DNA of 64,000 bases from an uncultured Lachnospiraceae bacterium (GTDB lineage: Bacteria > Bacillota > Clostridia > Lachnospirales > Lachnospiraceae), in assembly GCA_910586615.1 (NCBI GenBank), contig CAJUJP010000011.1, positions 20,816 through 84,815 on the forward strand. Direction: 5' to 3'. Each line of letters starts with the position of its first letter. Position 1 is the first letter of the stretch. The position numbers and the translations under genes were made by a program. The notes below the pieces were generated by a model that was not told the DNA's origin, made no database searches, and was given only the letters and a program-made list of their open reading frames with translations. Shown piece by piece: positions 1 through 8,351 of the stretch.

Positions 1-1
1 T

Positions 2-637
2 GACATCGAGCAGTCTACGGCACAGGTGGAGATCTTCGATACGGGTATTGCCATGCTGGCAGGATTGATGATCATTCCGGCTGTCTTTGCCTTCTCCGGC
101 GGCGATCCGGATACGCTGCAGGCGGGGCCTTCGCTGATGTTTATCACCATTCCGAAAGTGTTTGCGAGTATGGGCTTCGGAACGGGGGCAGGTATTATGT
201 TCTTCCTGCTGGTGCTGCTGGCGGCGCTGACCAGCGCCATTTCTCTGGCCGAGTCCGGCGTTTCTACTTTTGAGGACCAGCTTGGACTGAGCCGGCATAA
301 AGCCACTGTTCTTATGGGTGTTATCATGGTTCTGCTCGGTTCTGCGTCGGCCCTTGGATTCGGGGTGCTTGATTTTGTCAAGGTGATTGGCATGTCGATT
401 CTTGATTTTTTCGATTTCCTGACAAATTCGCTTATGATGCCTGTGGCGGCGCTGGCTACCTGCCTGTTGGTCACCCGTGTGGCCGGGCTCGATCAGGTGA
501 TACAGGAAGTGGAACAGTCATCCAGGTTTAAGCGTAAGAAAATGTACTGCTTTTTCATGAAATATCTGGCACCGATCTGTATTGTGATCATTCTGCTCAG
601 TTCTATTGCGAATGTGTTCGGGTGGATCACGATGTAA
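2..637 (+). CDS. Sodium-dependent transporter, NSS/SNF family (C-terminal part)
   Basis: The open frame runs in from the left edge of the window, so the start is missing and about 211 residues are visible. The sequence has the look of bacterial neurotransmitter:sodium symporters (LeuT-type): hydrophobic segments separated by short loops, including a long helix pair ending in a LTSAISLAES motif and a last helix near IVIILLSSIANVFGW. Members import amino acids or related solutes with Na+ across the cytoplasmic membrane. The substrate cannot be told from this part. The gene is followed by about 200 bases of non-coding DNA before the TetR gene, so it ends its own transcription unit. No clear terminator was seen directly after the stop. 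Confidence 0.85.
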   Translation, partial: DIEQSTAQVEIFDTGIAMLAGLMIIPAVFAFSGGDPDTLQAGPSLMFITIPKVFASMGFGTGAGIMFFLLVLLAALTSAISLAESGVSTFEDQLGLSRHKATVLMGVIMVLLGSASALGFGVLDFVKVIGMSILDFFDFLTNSLMMPVAALATCLLVTRVAGLDQVIQEVEQSSRFKRKKMYCFFMKYLAPICIVIILLSSIANVFGWITM

Positions 638-768
638 TCGGGAATCGCTGTATATTTCAACGAGCGGCGGTTTCGTATCAGTATTTGACTTTTATAAAAA
701 TGGATATTATCATCTCCTGGCAGCAGGGGGTGATATTTTTTGTTGTATTAGGAAATTCCACTGCTGTA

Positions 769-797
769 TTGACAAATGATTTTGGAGTGCATATAAT
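769..797 (+). promoter_or_regulatory. Sigma-A promoter of the TetR-ABC operon
   Basis: TTGACA at 769-774 and TATAAT at 792-797, separated by 17 bases. Both hexamers match the consensus exactly, 44 bases before the TetR start codon. The 5' edge overlaps a short sequence (attaggaaattcc) that recurs elsewhere in the window near 25.88 and 43.40 kb. Confidence 0.85.
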
Positions 798-810
798 AAA
801 ACGTGCGATT

Positions 811-826
811 TAAAACACATGTTTTA
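811..826 (+). promoter_or_regulatory. Palindromic operator, probable TetR autoregulatory site
   Basis: TAAAACA-CA-TGTTTTA is a perfect 7+7 palindrome with a 2-base centre. It lies 14 bases after the -10 box and 15 bases before the TetR gene. This is where a TetR-family repressor would block its own promoter. The site and its position are seen directly; binding by the adjacent regulator is inferred. Confidence 0.65.
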
Positions 827-840
827 GAAAGGGATACATT

Positions 841-1413
841 ATGCCGCCAAAAGCAAAATTTACCCGGGAAGAAATCATTGAAGGGGCCTTTCAGATTGCA
901 AGGACAGAAGGCTTCGATAAGATTACCGCCAGAGAATTAGGTAAAAGGCTGCAAAGTTCCGCCCGGCCCGTTTTTACGGTTTTTGAAAGTATGGAAGAGG
1001 TCAAAATGGAAGTGATCGCCCGGGCGAAGGAAGTTTACGGACAGTATGTTGCTGAAGGATTAAAGCAGGAACTGGCATTTAAAGGAGTGGGCATGGAATA
1101 CATTAAGTTCTCGATGGAGGAGCCGATGCTGTTTCACCTTCTTTTCATGAGCGCTGTGCCAGGAAAATATGGCGTGGAGAGTATTCTGCCGCAGATAGAT
1201 GCCAGTTATGAAGAGATTCTGCAATCGGTACAGAAATATGTGGTCACCAGAGAAGCCGCGGATATGATTTACCAGCATTTGTGGACATACACCCATGGTA
1301 TTGCGGCAATGTGTGCCACCGGATTGTGCAGCTACACGGTGGAACAGATCGGGGACAGAATGACGCAGATTTTTACCGGACTGATGATGCTGGTAAGAGA
1401 AGGCGACAAATGA
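841..1413 (+). CDS. TetR/AcrR family transcriptional regulator
   Basis: A 190-residue protein with a TetR-type N-terminal helix-turn-helix (about residues 8-55: TREEIIEGAFQIARTEG, then ITARELGKRLQSSARPVFTVF). A helical ligand-binding and dimerisation domain of the usual length follows. It starts with ATG after GAAAGGG. It lies directly upstream of an ABC ATPase and an FtsX-like permease on the same strand. A perfect palindrome sits between its promoter and start codon, so it probably represses itself and the transporter in response to a small molecule. The ligand is unknown. Confidence 0.88.
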   Translation: MPPKAKFTREEIIEGAFQIARTEGFDKITARELGKRLQSSARPVFTVFESMEEVKMEVIARAKEVYGQYVAEGLKQELAFKGVGMEYIKFSMEEPMLFHLLFMSAVPGKYGVESILPQIDASYEEILQSVQKYVVTREAADMIYQHLWTYTHGIAAMCATGLCSYTVEQIGDRMTQIFTGLMMLVREGDK

Positions 1414-1495
1414 GTGAAGCATAAAGAAGCGCAGACACTTGTCTATATGGTGTCTTAATCATCGGGGAAACAGAGGTGCAGAAACGGAGGAAATC

Positions 1496-2188
1496 ATGAT
1501 AAAGATCGAAAACTTACATAAGTCATACGGGACAGGAGACAGCCGGAATGAGGTGCTTAAAGGGGTGTCGCTCACGGTGGAGGACGGGGAGTTTGTTGTC
1601 ATACTGGGCACATCCGGCTCCGGCAAATCCACTCTGCTCAATGTGATTTCGGGACTGGAACCGGCGGATGAAGGGACGGTTTGCTATGACGCGCAGAACA
1701 TATCTTCCATGAATGACAGGGAACTGACGAAATTCAGAAAAGACTGCATCGGCTATATTTTCCAGCAGTATTTTCTGCTTCCGAATCTGAATGTGGATAA
1801 AAATGTGAAAATGGGTGCTGACCTTGCGGGCAACAAAGAATACCGTGAGACGATCAAGGCCGTGGGACTGGAAGAAAAGCGCATGAAATACCCTCATGAA
1901 TTAAGCGGCGGTGAACAGCAGAGAGTTTCTGTGGCCAGGGCTCTTGCCAAGAAACCGAAGGTTCTTTATCTGGATGAGCCTACGGGGGCACTGGATGAGG
2001 CTACAGGAAGACAGGTTCTGGATTACATCTGCAGACTGAAAAAAGAGCTTGGTTTTACCATGGTCATGGTTACGCATAATCAGAATATCGCACAGATGGC
2101 GGATACAGTAATCCGTATGAACAGCGGAAAGATTGTGGAGACCTGCCGCAATGCGGAACAGAAGACAGCATATGAGATTGCGTGGTAG
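1496..2188 (+). CDS. ABC transporter ATP-binding protein (MacB/LolD type)
   Basis: A 230-residue ATPase carrying the full set of ABC motifs: Walker A GTSGSGKST, Q-loop in FQQYFLL, signature LSGGEQQR, Walker B VLYLDEPTGALD, and a switch histidine in MVMVTHN. The frame is open 19 codons further upstream, but the start at 1496 is preceded by GGAGG at the right distance and begins the conserved MIKIENLHKSYG. The short form paired with an FtsX-like permease is typical of MacB/LolD-type exporters and of peptide-antibiotic efflux or sensing systems in Firmicutes. The partner is the next gene, 49 bases downstream. Confidence 0.93.
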   Translation: MIKIENLHKSYGTGDSRNEVLKGVSLTVEDGEFVVILGTSGSGKSTLLNVISGLEPADEGTVCYDAQNISSMNDRELTKFRKDCIGYIFQQYFLLPNLNVDKNVKMGADLAGNKEYRETIKAVGLEEKRMKYPHELSGGEQQRVSVARALAKKPKVLYLDEPTGALDEATGRQVLDYICRLKKELGFTMVMVTHNQNIAQMADTVIRMNSGKIVETCRNAEQKTAYEIAW

Positions 2189-2237
2189 GGCATTGGAGGA
2201 TGCGAGATTCCGGAAAGCAGAATCAGGGAGGATTTAG

Positions 2238-3374
2238 ATGATAATCAGTTTAAAAGATATCTTTAAGATGATCGGTATTTTGATCGTGAGTTTCTGTGCC
2301 GTGCTGGTGTGTACACTTTTTCTGAACTATTACATAGACATCACGGCAATCGAAGAGCAGATCACCGGGGAAATGGCAAAGATTCTGTACGAGGCGATGC
2401 GAAGCACAGCGAAGATGATCAGTGCATTGTGCGGCGGATGTCTGCTGTTGACCAGTGTGGTGCTGTTGTGCTTCTATATCGGTCACTATGTGGATACCCA
2501 CAAGAAGCAGCTGGGGATTCTGAAAGCGCTGGGTTATTCACGGTTTGCCGTGGCAAGAGGTTTTGCCGTGTTCGGCGTAAGCGTGTTTGCGGGTACGGCG
2601 GCAGGATATCTGGGTGCACATCTGCTTATGCCCAAATTTTATGAGCTGCAGAATGGGGAGGGGTATTTCCCGGCGTTTGACGCAGCATTTCATCCGGGGC
2701 TGTTTGTGGCGCTGGTAGGCTTTCCCACTGTCTTTTTCGCACTGCTGGCGGTTTTATACAGCTTTCATAGGTTGAAAGTGCCGGCTCTTTCTCTGATGAG
2801 AGAGGCGGTGAATGATAAAGTGGTCAAAGCGAAAAAGGAAACGGATCTGCCCTTTTTGGCGGAACTTAGAAAGAGCAGTGTCAGACAGCGGAAATCTTTG
2901 GTGTTTTTTATTACCTTTGCGGTATTTTGTTTTGCTTCCATGATGCAGATGTCGCTTGGCATAGATGAACTTGCAAGCATCATGATGTCGGTGATGATCA
3001 TGGGAATCGGTATGACGCTGGCGTGTGTGACGCTTTTGATTGCCACCACCTCTGTGATGAAGGCAAACGCCAAAACCATTACCATGCTGAAAGTGTTCGG
3101 ATACGAGACAGGAGAGTGTGCGAAAGCGGTGCTGGGAGGCTACAGACCCTGGGCTTATATCGGGTTTGCGGTGGGCACGGTCTATCAGTACGGACTTTTA
3201 AAGATTGCGGTGGAGATTGTTTTTGCGGATATGGAAGGGGTGCCGGAATACGGGTTCGATGTTCTGGCGCTGGTCGTTACTCTGGCGGTGTTTGTCCTGC
3301 TCTATGAAGGCATTATGCGGGTGTATGCGAAGAAAATGGAGAAGCTTTCCGTGAAAGAGATCATGCTGGATTAA
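2238..3374 (+). CDS. FtsX-like ABC transporter permease
   Basis: A 378-residue membrane protein. A hydrophobic N-terminal anchor (about 8-32) is followed by two repeats of the FtsX permease fold (about 60-185 and 220-375), each with three or four membrane segments. Both contain the typical cytoplasmic coupling sequence (KKQLGILKALGYSR and AKTITMLKVFGYET). It lacks the large periplasmic MacB domain, and the extracellular loop after the first segment is short. It is the permease half of the exporter encoded with the preceding ATPase and is probably controlled by the TetR protein. The transported compound is unknown. Confidence 0.87.
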   Translation: MIISLKDIFKMIGILIVSFCAVLVCTLFLNYYIDITAIEEQITGEMAKILYEAMRSTAKMISALCGGCLLLTSVVLLCFYIGHYVDTHKKQLGILKALGYSRFAVARGFAVFGVSVFAGTAAGYLGAHLLMPKFYELQNGEGYFPAFDAAFHPGLFVALVGFPTVFFALLAVLYSFHRLKVPALSLMREAVNDKVVKAKKETDLPFLAELRKSSVRQRKSLVFFITFAVFCFASMMQMSLGIDELASIMMSVMIMGIGMTLACVTLLIATTSVMKANAKTITMLKVFGYETGECAKAVLGGYRPWAYIGFAVGTVYQYGLLKIAVEIVFADMEGVPEYGFDVLALVVTLAVFVLLYEGIMRVYAKKMEKLSVKEIMLD

Positions 3375-3500
3375 ATAATAGGAAGAGATTTTCTAAGACA
3401 TCTGAAAAACGTTTTTTTAAAATCTCACTTCTTATCATGGATTGGGAGATCCCGTGAAAATATTATATTTGAATCTGAGCGTATGGGGTGGTATGATAAT

Positions 3501-3516
3501 GCAGTAAGTTTACTGC
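3501..3516 (+). promoter_or_regulatory. Palindrome overlapping the azlC ribosome binding site
   Basis: GCAGTAA-GT-TTACTGC is a perfect 7+7 inverted repeat ending at the CAGGAGA ribosome binding site of the next gene. It could be a protein operator, or a hairpin that limits ribosome access. Neither is shown. Confidence 0.4.
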
Positions 3517-3529
3517 AGGAGAAAACGCC

Positions 3530-4237
3530 ATGCCATACAAGACGAAATTGAAAAGTGCATTTCAGGCTGCCTTCCCGCATACGATTCCGATCTTTGCAGG
3601 ATTCTGGTTTCTGGGGATGACATACGGAATTTATATGAATGTGTCGGGATTTGGCTTCTGGTATCCGATGCTGATGAGTCTGACAATCTTTGCAGGCTCC
3701 GTGGAGTTTGTGACAGTCAACCTGCTTCTGGGCGCGTTTGATCCGCTGCAGGCTCTGGCGATGACGCTTATGATCAATGCAAGGCATCTGTTTTACGGGA
3801 TTTCCATGCTGGACAAGTACCGCGGGCACGGTCTGAAAGATCTGTATCTGATCTTCGGGATGTGTGACGAGAGTTTCTCCATCAATTATACGGCTGATAT
3901 TCCGGAAGGGGTTGACCGGGGCTGGTTTATGTTCTTTGTCACACTCCTGAATCATTTCTACTGGGTTTTTGGTGCCACGCTGGGCGGTATTTTTGGCTCG
4001 CTGATTCATTTTAATACGGAAGGTATTGAATTTGTCATGACGGCGATGTTTGTCGTGATCTTCCTGGAACAGTGGATGAAGGAGAAAAATCATGTCAGTG
4101 CGATGGTCGGGGTCGGCATTTCGCTGCTGTGCCTGACCGCGTTCGGGGCGGATGATTTCATAATACCGGCCATGGTTGGGATTCTGGGGGTACTGACACT
4201 GCTTAAGAGGCCTTTGGACAAGAGATGGAAAGAGTGA
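3530..4237 (+). CDS. azlC: AzlC family branched-chain amino acid exporter, large subunit
   Basis: A 235-residue polytopic protein with the AzlC signature near its N-terminus (AFPHTIPIFAGFWFLGMTYG), the conserved FAGSVEFVTVNLL segment and NARHLFYGISML. AzlC and AzlD together export branched-chain amino acids or analogues across the cytoplasmic membrane. The azlD partner follows after 58 bases. The start is set by CAGGAGA seven bases upstream. In the family, expression is often controlled by amino-acid-responsive regulators, but no regulator gene is adjacent here. Confidence 0.92.
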   Translation: MPYKTKLKSAFQAAFPHTIPIFAGFWFLGMTYGIYMNVSGFGFWYPMLMSLTIFAGSVEFVTVNLLLGAFDPLQALAMTLMINARHLFYGISMLDKYRGHGLKDLYLIFGMCDESFSINYTADIPEGVDRGWFMFFVTLLNHFYWVFGATLGGIFGSLIHFNTEGIEFVMTAMFVVIFLEQWMKEKNHVSAMVGVGISLLCLTAFGADDFIIPAMVGILGVLTLLKRPLDKRWKE

Positions 4238-4295
4238 AAAAGTCTGATAATCTATTTTAGTCGTAAATTTATGACGCTTTGAAACGGGGTATATT

Positions 4296-4622
4296 ATGAC
4301 AATAACACAACAGATCATTACAATCGGCATGGTGATTGTCGGGACAATGATAACGCGGTTTGTTCCGTTTCTTGTTTTCCCGGAAGGGAAACCTACACCT
4401 GAATATATACAGTATCTGGGCAAAGTCCTTCCGGCGGCAGTGTTTGGAATGCTGGTGATTTACTGTCTGAAGAATGTCAGCCTGACTGCCGGAAGCCATG
4501 GAATACCGGAACTGATCAGCATTGCTGTGGTGGCCGGGCTGCATCTCTTTAAGAGGCAGATGCTGCTATCCATAGCAGGAGGAACGGTCTGTTATATGTT
4601 GCTGGTGCAGTTTGTGTTTTAA
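4296..4622 (+). CDS. azlD: AzlD family branched-chain amino acid exporter, small subunit
   Basis: A 108-residue protein with three or four membrane helices and the AzlD features TRFVPFLVFP and a PAAVFGMLVIYCLK segment. It is the small partner of AzlC; the two are normally co-transcribed and both are needed for export. The start follows GGGG seven bases upstream. A strong bidirectional terminator ends the unit 11 bases after the stop codon. Confidence 0.9.
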   Translation: MTITQQIITIGMVIVGTMITRFVPFLVFPEGKPTPEYIQYLGKVLPAAVFGMLVIYCLKNVSLTAGSHGIPELISIAVVAGLHLFKRQMLLSIAGGTVCYMLLVQFVF

Positions 4623-4632
4623 ATGATTGTGC

Positions 4633-4679
4633 AAAAAACTAAGAATCCCGCCGTTTCTTCGATGGGATTCTTAGTTTTT
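4633..4679. terminator. Bidirectional intrinsic terminator
   Basis: AAAAACTAAGAATCCC and GGGATTCTTAGTTTTT form a perfect stem around a 14-base loop, with A and T runs on both sides. It separates the azlCD unit from the convergent minus-strand sensor kinase gene. Confidence 0.9.
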
Positions 4680-4735
4680 GTGACTGTATACAAATTTCAA
4701 AAAAGAAATGCTGAGTTATGAACTGAATCCGGTTC

Positions 4736-7700
4736 TCAACTCAAAAAATCTTTAAGGACAGATATAAAGATATCCATGTCGAGCGGTTTCGCAATATGGG
4801 CGTTCATGCCGTTTTTCAGAGCGGCTTCTTTATCTTCTTCCAATGCGTTGGCAGTCATGGCGATGATGGGCAGTGTTTTGACATCATCTCTTGCCATGCT
4901 CCGGATCGTGCGTGTTGCTTCATAACCGTTCATGATAGGCATCTGCACATCCATAAGGATAGCGTCATAATAATATTCCTCTGACTGTTCTACCATTGCC
5001 ACGGCATCAGTTCCATCCGGTGCGGATTCCACGACAAAACCGGATTCGGTTAGGATTACTTCTGCAATCTCACGGTTCAATTCGATATCTTCCACCAGCA
5101 GGATGCGTTTTCCATTGAAATCTGCCAAAGTCCATGCAGCGGCGCTTTCATCCTTGTCATTCAGGTTGTTGGCCGCAAGCAGTGCCGCCTTAAGGTCGGA
5201 CATAAAGAGCGGTTTTGCACAGAAAGCTGTAACACCGGCTTCTTTTGCCTCATCTTCGATATCAGACCAGTCATATGCAGTCAGAATGATGATGGGAGCA
5301 TCTTCGCCAGCCACGTGTCGTATTTTACGTGCGGTCTCTACGCCGCTCATTTCCGGCATCTGCCAATCAATGATATAGGTATGGTAGGGATCGCCTTCCT
5401 CATATGCTGCATTGGCGCGATAAGCGGCTTCTCTGCCGGAAGTGGTCCACTCGGCACGCATATCCAGCTGTTTTAACATTTTGCTCACACTGTCGCAGAC
5501 GTTAAAATCATCATCCACTACCATAGCACGAAGGCCGCTCAGTTCTTTCAACTGCTCAGCATTTTTCTCGGTATCCTGCAGCTTCAGGGTAAGTTCTACT
5601 GTAAAGGTGCTTCCTTTGCCCGGCTCACTTTCCACGGAAATCGTACCACTCATCATTTCCACGATATTTTTGGTGATCGCCATGCCAAGTCCGGTGCCCT
5701 GGATACCGGATTGCGTTACAGTGGATTCACGTTCAAAAGGCTCAAAAATATGCTGCACAAATTCCGGTGACATGCCGATGCCGGTGTCTTTGACAATAAA
5801 AACATAATCGCCGTATCCGTGGCGGAATGTGGTCTTCTGCATAATGCGGAAGGAGACTGTTCCACCGGCAGGCGTGTATTTCACCGCATTGCTCATCAGA
5901 TTGATGAATACCTGATTCATTTTAAGTGCATCGGCAATCACGTCTTCGTTGGCCACCTCAAAGGTATCAATGAACAGCTCAAGCTGCTTTGCCTTTACCT
6001 GGGGCTGAATGATATTTACCAGATTATGCATTAATTCGGAAATATTACATTCCTGTTCTTTGATCTGAACCTTGCCGCTCTCGATTCTGCTCATATCCAG
6101 AATATCGTTGATCAGACTCAAGAGATGGTTGCTGGAGGAAAGAACTTTCTGCAGGCTGTCTTTTACACGTTCCTTATTGTCAATATGCGTAACTGCAATA
6201 GTCGTAAATCCGATAATGGCGTTCATCGGTGTACGGATATCATGAGACATATTGGAGAGGAAGGTGGTCTTCGCCCGGTTTGCATGTTGTGCCTGCATCA
6301 AAGCGTCCTGCAGAGCCTGCGTCTGCTGTCTCTGTTTTAAAACGCTCTCCGTGATATCTTTGGACATGGCCAGTACCACGATATCTTCGGTATCATAATC
6401 CCGTGTCATAATAAAGGACTGGCGTACACACATCTGCTCCTCATCGGAAATCAGACCCCAGAAATCTACCACAACTTCTGAGTCTCCCTGCTCAAAACGT
6501 TCTTTCAGCCGGTCGGTGTTGATTGTATGACTGTATTCTTCTAAAGATTCCGGTAAAACATAGGCTTTCCATTTTTCAAAATACTCGGACGCTTTGCAAG
6601 GAGTCTGCAGACCGACTTTTTCCAAAAGAGAAATCTGCTGTCCATCTATGTTCTGAATGACATCACCTGTGATCAGATCCTGTGTCAGATTAAACTCAAA
6701 GGTGCAGAATGCGTTGGAGGTAACTGCAATCCGGTATTGTTTTTCCTTGCGGTTGGCAATGGACATTTTGGCCTGGATCCGCAGTTCTTTTTCCTTCAGA
6801 TCCGTGATATTCTGCCGGATAAACAGGATCTTGTCGGCGCGGCCCTCTTTCCGCTCAAGGCAGATCATATTCATATGTTCCCACTCTGCATTGCCGTTTT
6901 GCATAATATGGCATTCAAAGCGCAGGTCATTATGGCTGCTCAATGCCTCAATGATAAAATCTCTGTTAATAAATCTTGCAAATTCCTGCCGGTCATTTTC
7001 GTCCACCATGATGGAACAAAGATGCTCGGACAGTTCGCTGTAGCTGCCTTTCCGGGCGAGGCCGCCGGCTTCCGGCCTTGTGTCGGCCAGATACTGATAA
7101 GTGTCCGAACTGAAATCAATCAGGGCAAAACGGGAAAAGAGTGTGGTAACGCCGTCTATGATGTACCCCATTTCGCGGTTCTCCTGAGCCAGTATCTTTT
7201 TTTCCCGGCCGGCACGGACAAGGAGTGTAATGATATAAATGATAAACAGCCCGATCAACATGATTTCCAGTTGTATGCCGACCAGATTTTCAGTTCTTAT
7301 CATGTCCTGAGTAACGTTTTTGGGGAAGATCTGTACCAGAACACAGTCTTTGTCGGGAAAGTTAATAACACATATGTTATCTGTCTTACATTCCTCAGAA
7401 CAGACAAATGAACCTGTGCCGCCGTTTGTAAAGATGTCTTTTGCTTTTGCGGCAGTATTCTCATCGATCACACCAGATTCGGTCAGCAGGTCAATCAGGT
7501 TTCCCTGATAGATCTGATCATCGGAATTTGCGATAACACCGCCGTCCGGTGTGCAGAGAAAGGTATCGGCCTGTTCTCCGAAATAGGTCGTATCAAGCAT
7601 ACTCTGCAGATATTGCTCCGCCAGATAGACACCGCGGAGAATTCCTGTGATTTTCCCTTCAAAATATACAGGTGCATAGAAGCTGGTCACTGTTTCTTCG

Positions 7701-8134
7701 GAAAAGTAGGGATCGAAAATGATGGTAATATTACTGTTACCGTTTATTCCGTCGCTAAAGTATGCCCGGCTGGAAGCATTGGCTGTCCGCCCGTCGGAAG
7801 CATATTCCATTCCATTCAGATCAGTAAAAAAGAGATTGTCAAACTGGGAGGTTTCTTCCATCTCTGCCAGCATCTGGGGAGTGATCGCAGGTTCTGTAAG
7901 ACTCTTGCCTACTAAATAAGAATAGGCGTTGATGAGATTGAGTGCATTATCAAATTCGTCATTGATCTGTTCTGCCGTCTGTTTTGCTGAATCTGAGGCG
8001 TAATTTTTATTCTGTTCGATTACCCGTGCCCGGTTCTGGGACGTATACCAGTAAAACAGAATGATCATGGCAAGTAAAAGGAGAAGGACATATAAGATTT
8101 CCTTCAGAGATTTTTTGGTTTTTGTGATTTTCAT
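4736..8134 (-). CDS. Hybrid sensor histidine kinase with dCache-like sensor and two receiver domains
   Basis: An 1132-residue membrane protein. A helix at about 12-30 and another at about 284-306 enclose an extracellular sensor of dCache type. Two PAS-like regions follow (about 320-445 and 465-595). Next come HisKA with the H-box SNMSHDIRTPMNAI (His631), a HATPase with NLMSNAVKYTP, DTGIGM and GTGLGMAI boxes, and two receiver domains with phospho-accepting aspartates at 923 and 1062. There is no DNA-binding output, so it acts through partners or by self-phosphorelay. No HPt gene is adjacent. A good ribosome binding site (GAGGAGAT) precedes the ATG. The extracellular ligand is unknown; such kinases in this family often accompany nutrient or colonisation responses. 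Confidence 0.9.
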   Translation of the reverse strand: MKITKTKKSLKEILYVLLLLLAMIILFYWYTSQNRARVIEQNKNYASDSAKQTAEQINDEFDNALNLINAYSYLVGKSLTEPAITPQMLAEMEETSQFDNLFFTDLNGMEYASDGRTANASSRAYFSDGINGNSNITIIFDPYFSEETVTSFYAPVYFEGKITGILRGVYLAEQYLQSMLDTTYFGEQADTFLCTPDGGVIANSDDQIYQGNLIDLLTESGVIDENTAAKAKDIFTNGGTGSFVCSEECKTDNICVINFPDKDCVLVQIFPKNVTQDMIRTENLVGIQLEIMLIGLFIIYIITLLVRAGREKKILAQENREMGYIIDGVTTLFSRFALIDFSSDTYQYLADTRPEAGGLARKGSYSELSEHLCSIMVDENDRQEFARFINRDFIIEALSSHNDLRFECHIMQNGNAEWEHMNMICLERKEGRADKILFIRQNITDLKEKELRIQAKMSIANRKEKQYRIAVTSNAFCTFEFNLTQDLITGDVIQNIDGQQISLLEKVGLQTPCKASEYFEKWKAYVLPESLEEYSHTINTDRLKERFEQGDSEVVVDFWGLISDEEQMCVRQSFIMTRDYDTEDIVVLAMSKDITESVLKQRQQTQALQDALMQAQHANRAKTTFLSNMSHDIRTPMNAIIGFTTIAVTHIDNKERVKDSLQKVLSSSNHLLSLINDILDMSRIESGKVQIKEQECNISELMHNLVNIIQPQVKAKQLELFIDTFEVANEDVIADALKMNQVFINLMSNAVKYTPAGGTVSFRIMQKTTFRHGYGDYVFIVKDTGIGMSPEFVQHIFEPFERESTVTQSGIQGTGLGMAITKNIVEMMSGTISVESEPGKGSTFTVELTLKLQDTEKNAEQLKELSGLRAMVVDDDFNVCDSVSKMLKQLDMRAEWTTSGREAAYRANAAYEEGDPYHTYIIDWQMPEMSGVETARKIRHVAGEDAPIIILTAYDWSDIEDEAKEAGVTAFCAKPLFMSDLKAALLAANNLNDKDESAAAWTLADFNGKRILLVEDIELNREIAEVILTESGFVVESAPDGTDAVAMVEQSEEYYYDAILMDVQMPIMNGYEATRTIRSMARDDVKTLPIIAMTANALEEDKEAALKNGMNAHIAKPLDMDIFISVLKDFLS

Positions 8135-8278
8135 GGCAGTATCTCCTCTATTGCGTTTATTTTATCATGCTTTCGGAGCGCCTACAAGATATTCCTGTGG
8201 CGGGAGATACATTTTAAATACAAATGGAGAATATTGTATGAAATGATGCTGCAGATGGGAACAGGACGAACCATGTGT

Positions 8279-8315
8279 CCGCAGAGAATGTCTGGAATGC
8301 AGGCACTCTCTGCGG
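8279..8315. other. Intergenic hairpin between the kinase and GH42 genes
   Basis: CCGCAGAGAATG pairs with CACTCTCTGCGG (one G-T pair) around a 13-base loop. It lies downstream of the GH42 stop codon and upstream of the kinase gene, both minus strand. No T-run follows on either strand, so terminator activity is uncertain. Confidence 0.4.
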
Positions 8316-8351
8316 GAAGATGAGACTTTGTAAAATGATATTATGAAGAGG

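Noticed and set aside
3425..4423. Minus-strand frame (332 codons) opposite azlCD
   Set aside because: Lies across two certain genes and is rich in His/Arg/Pro as expected for an antisense frame.
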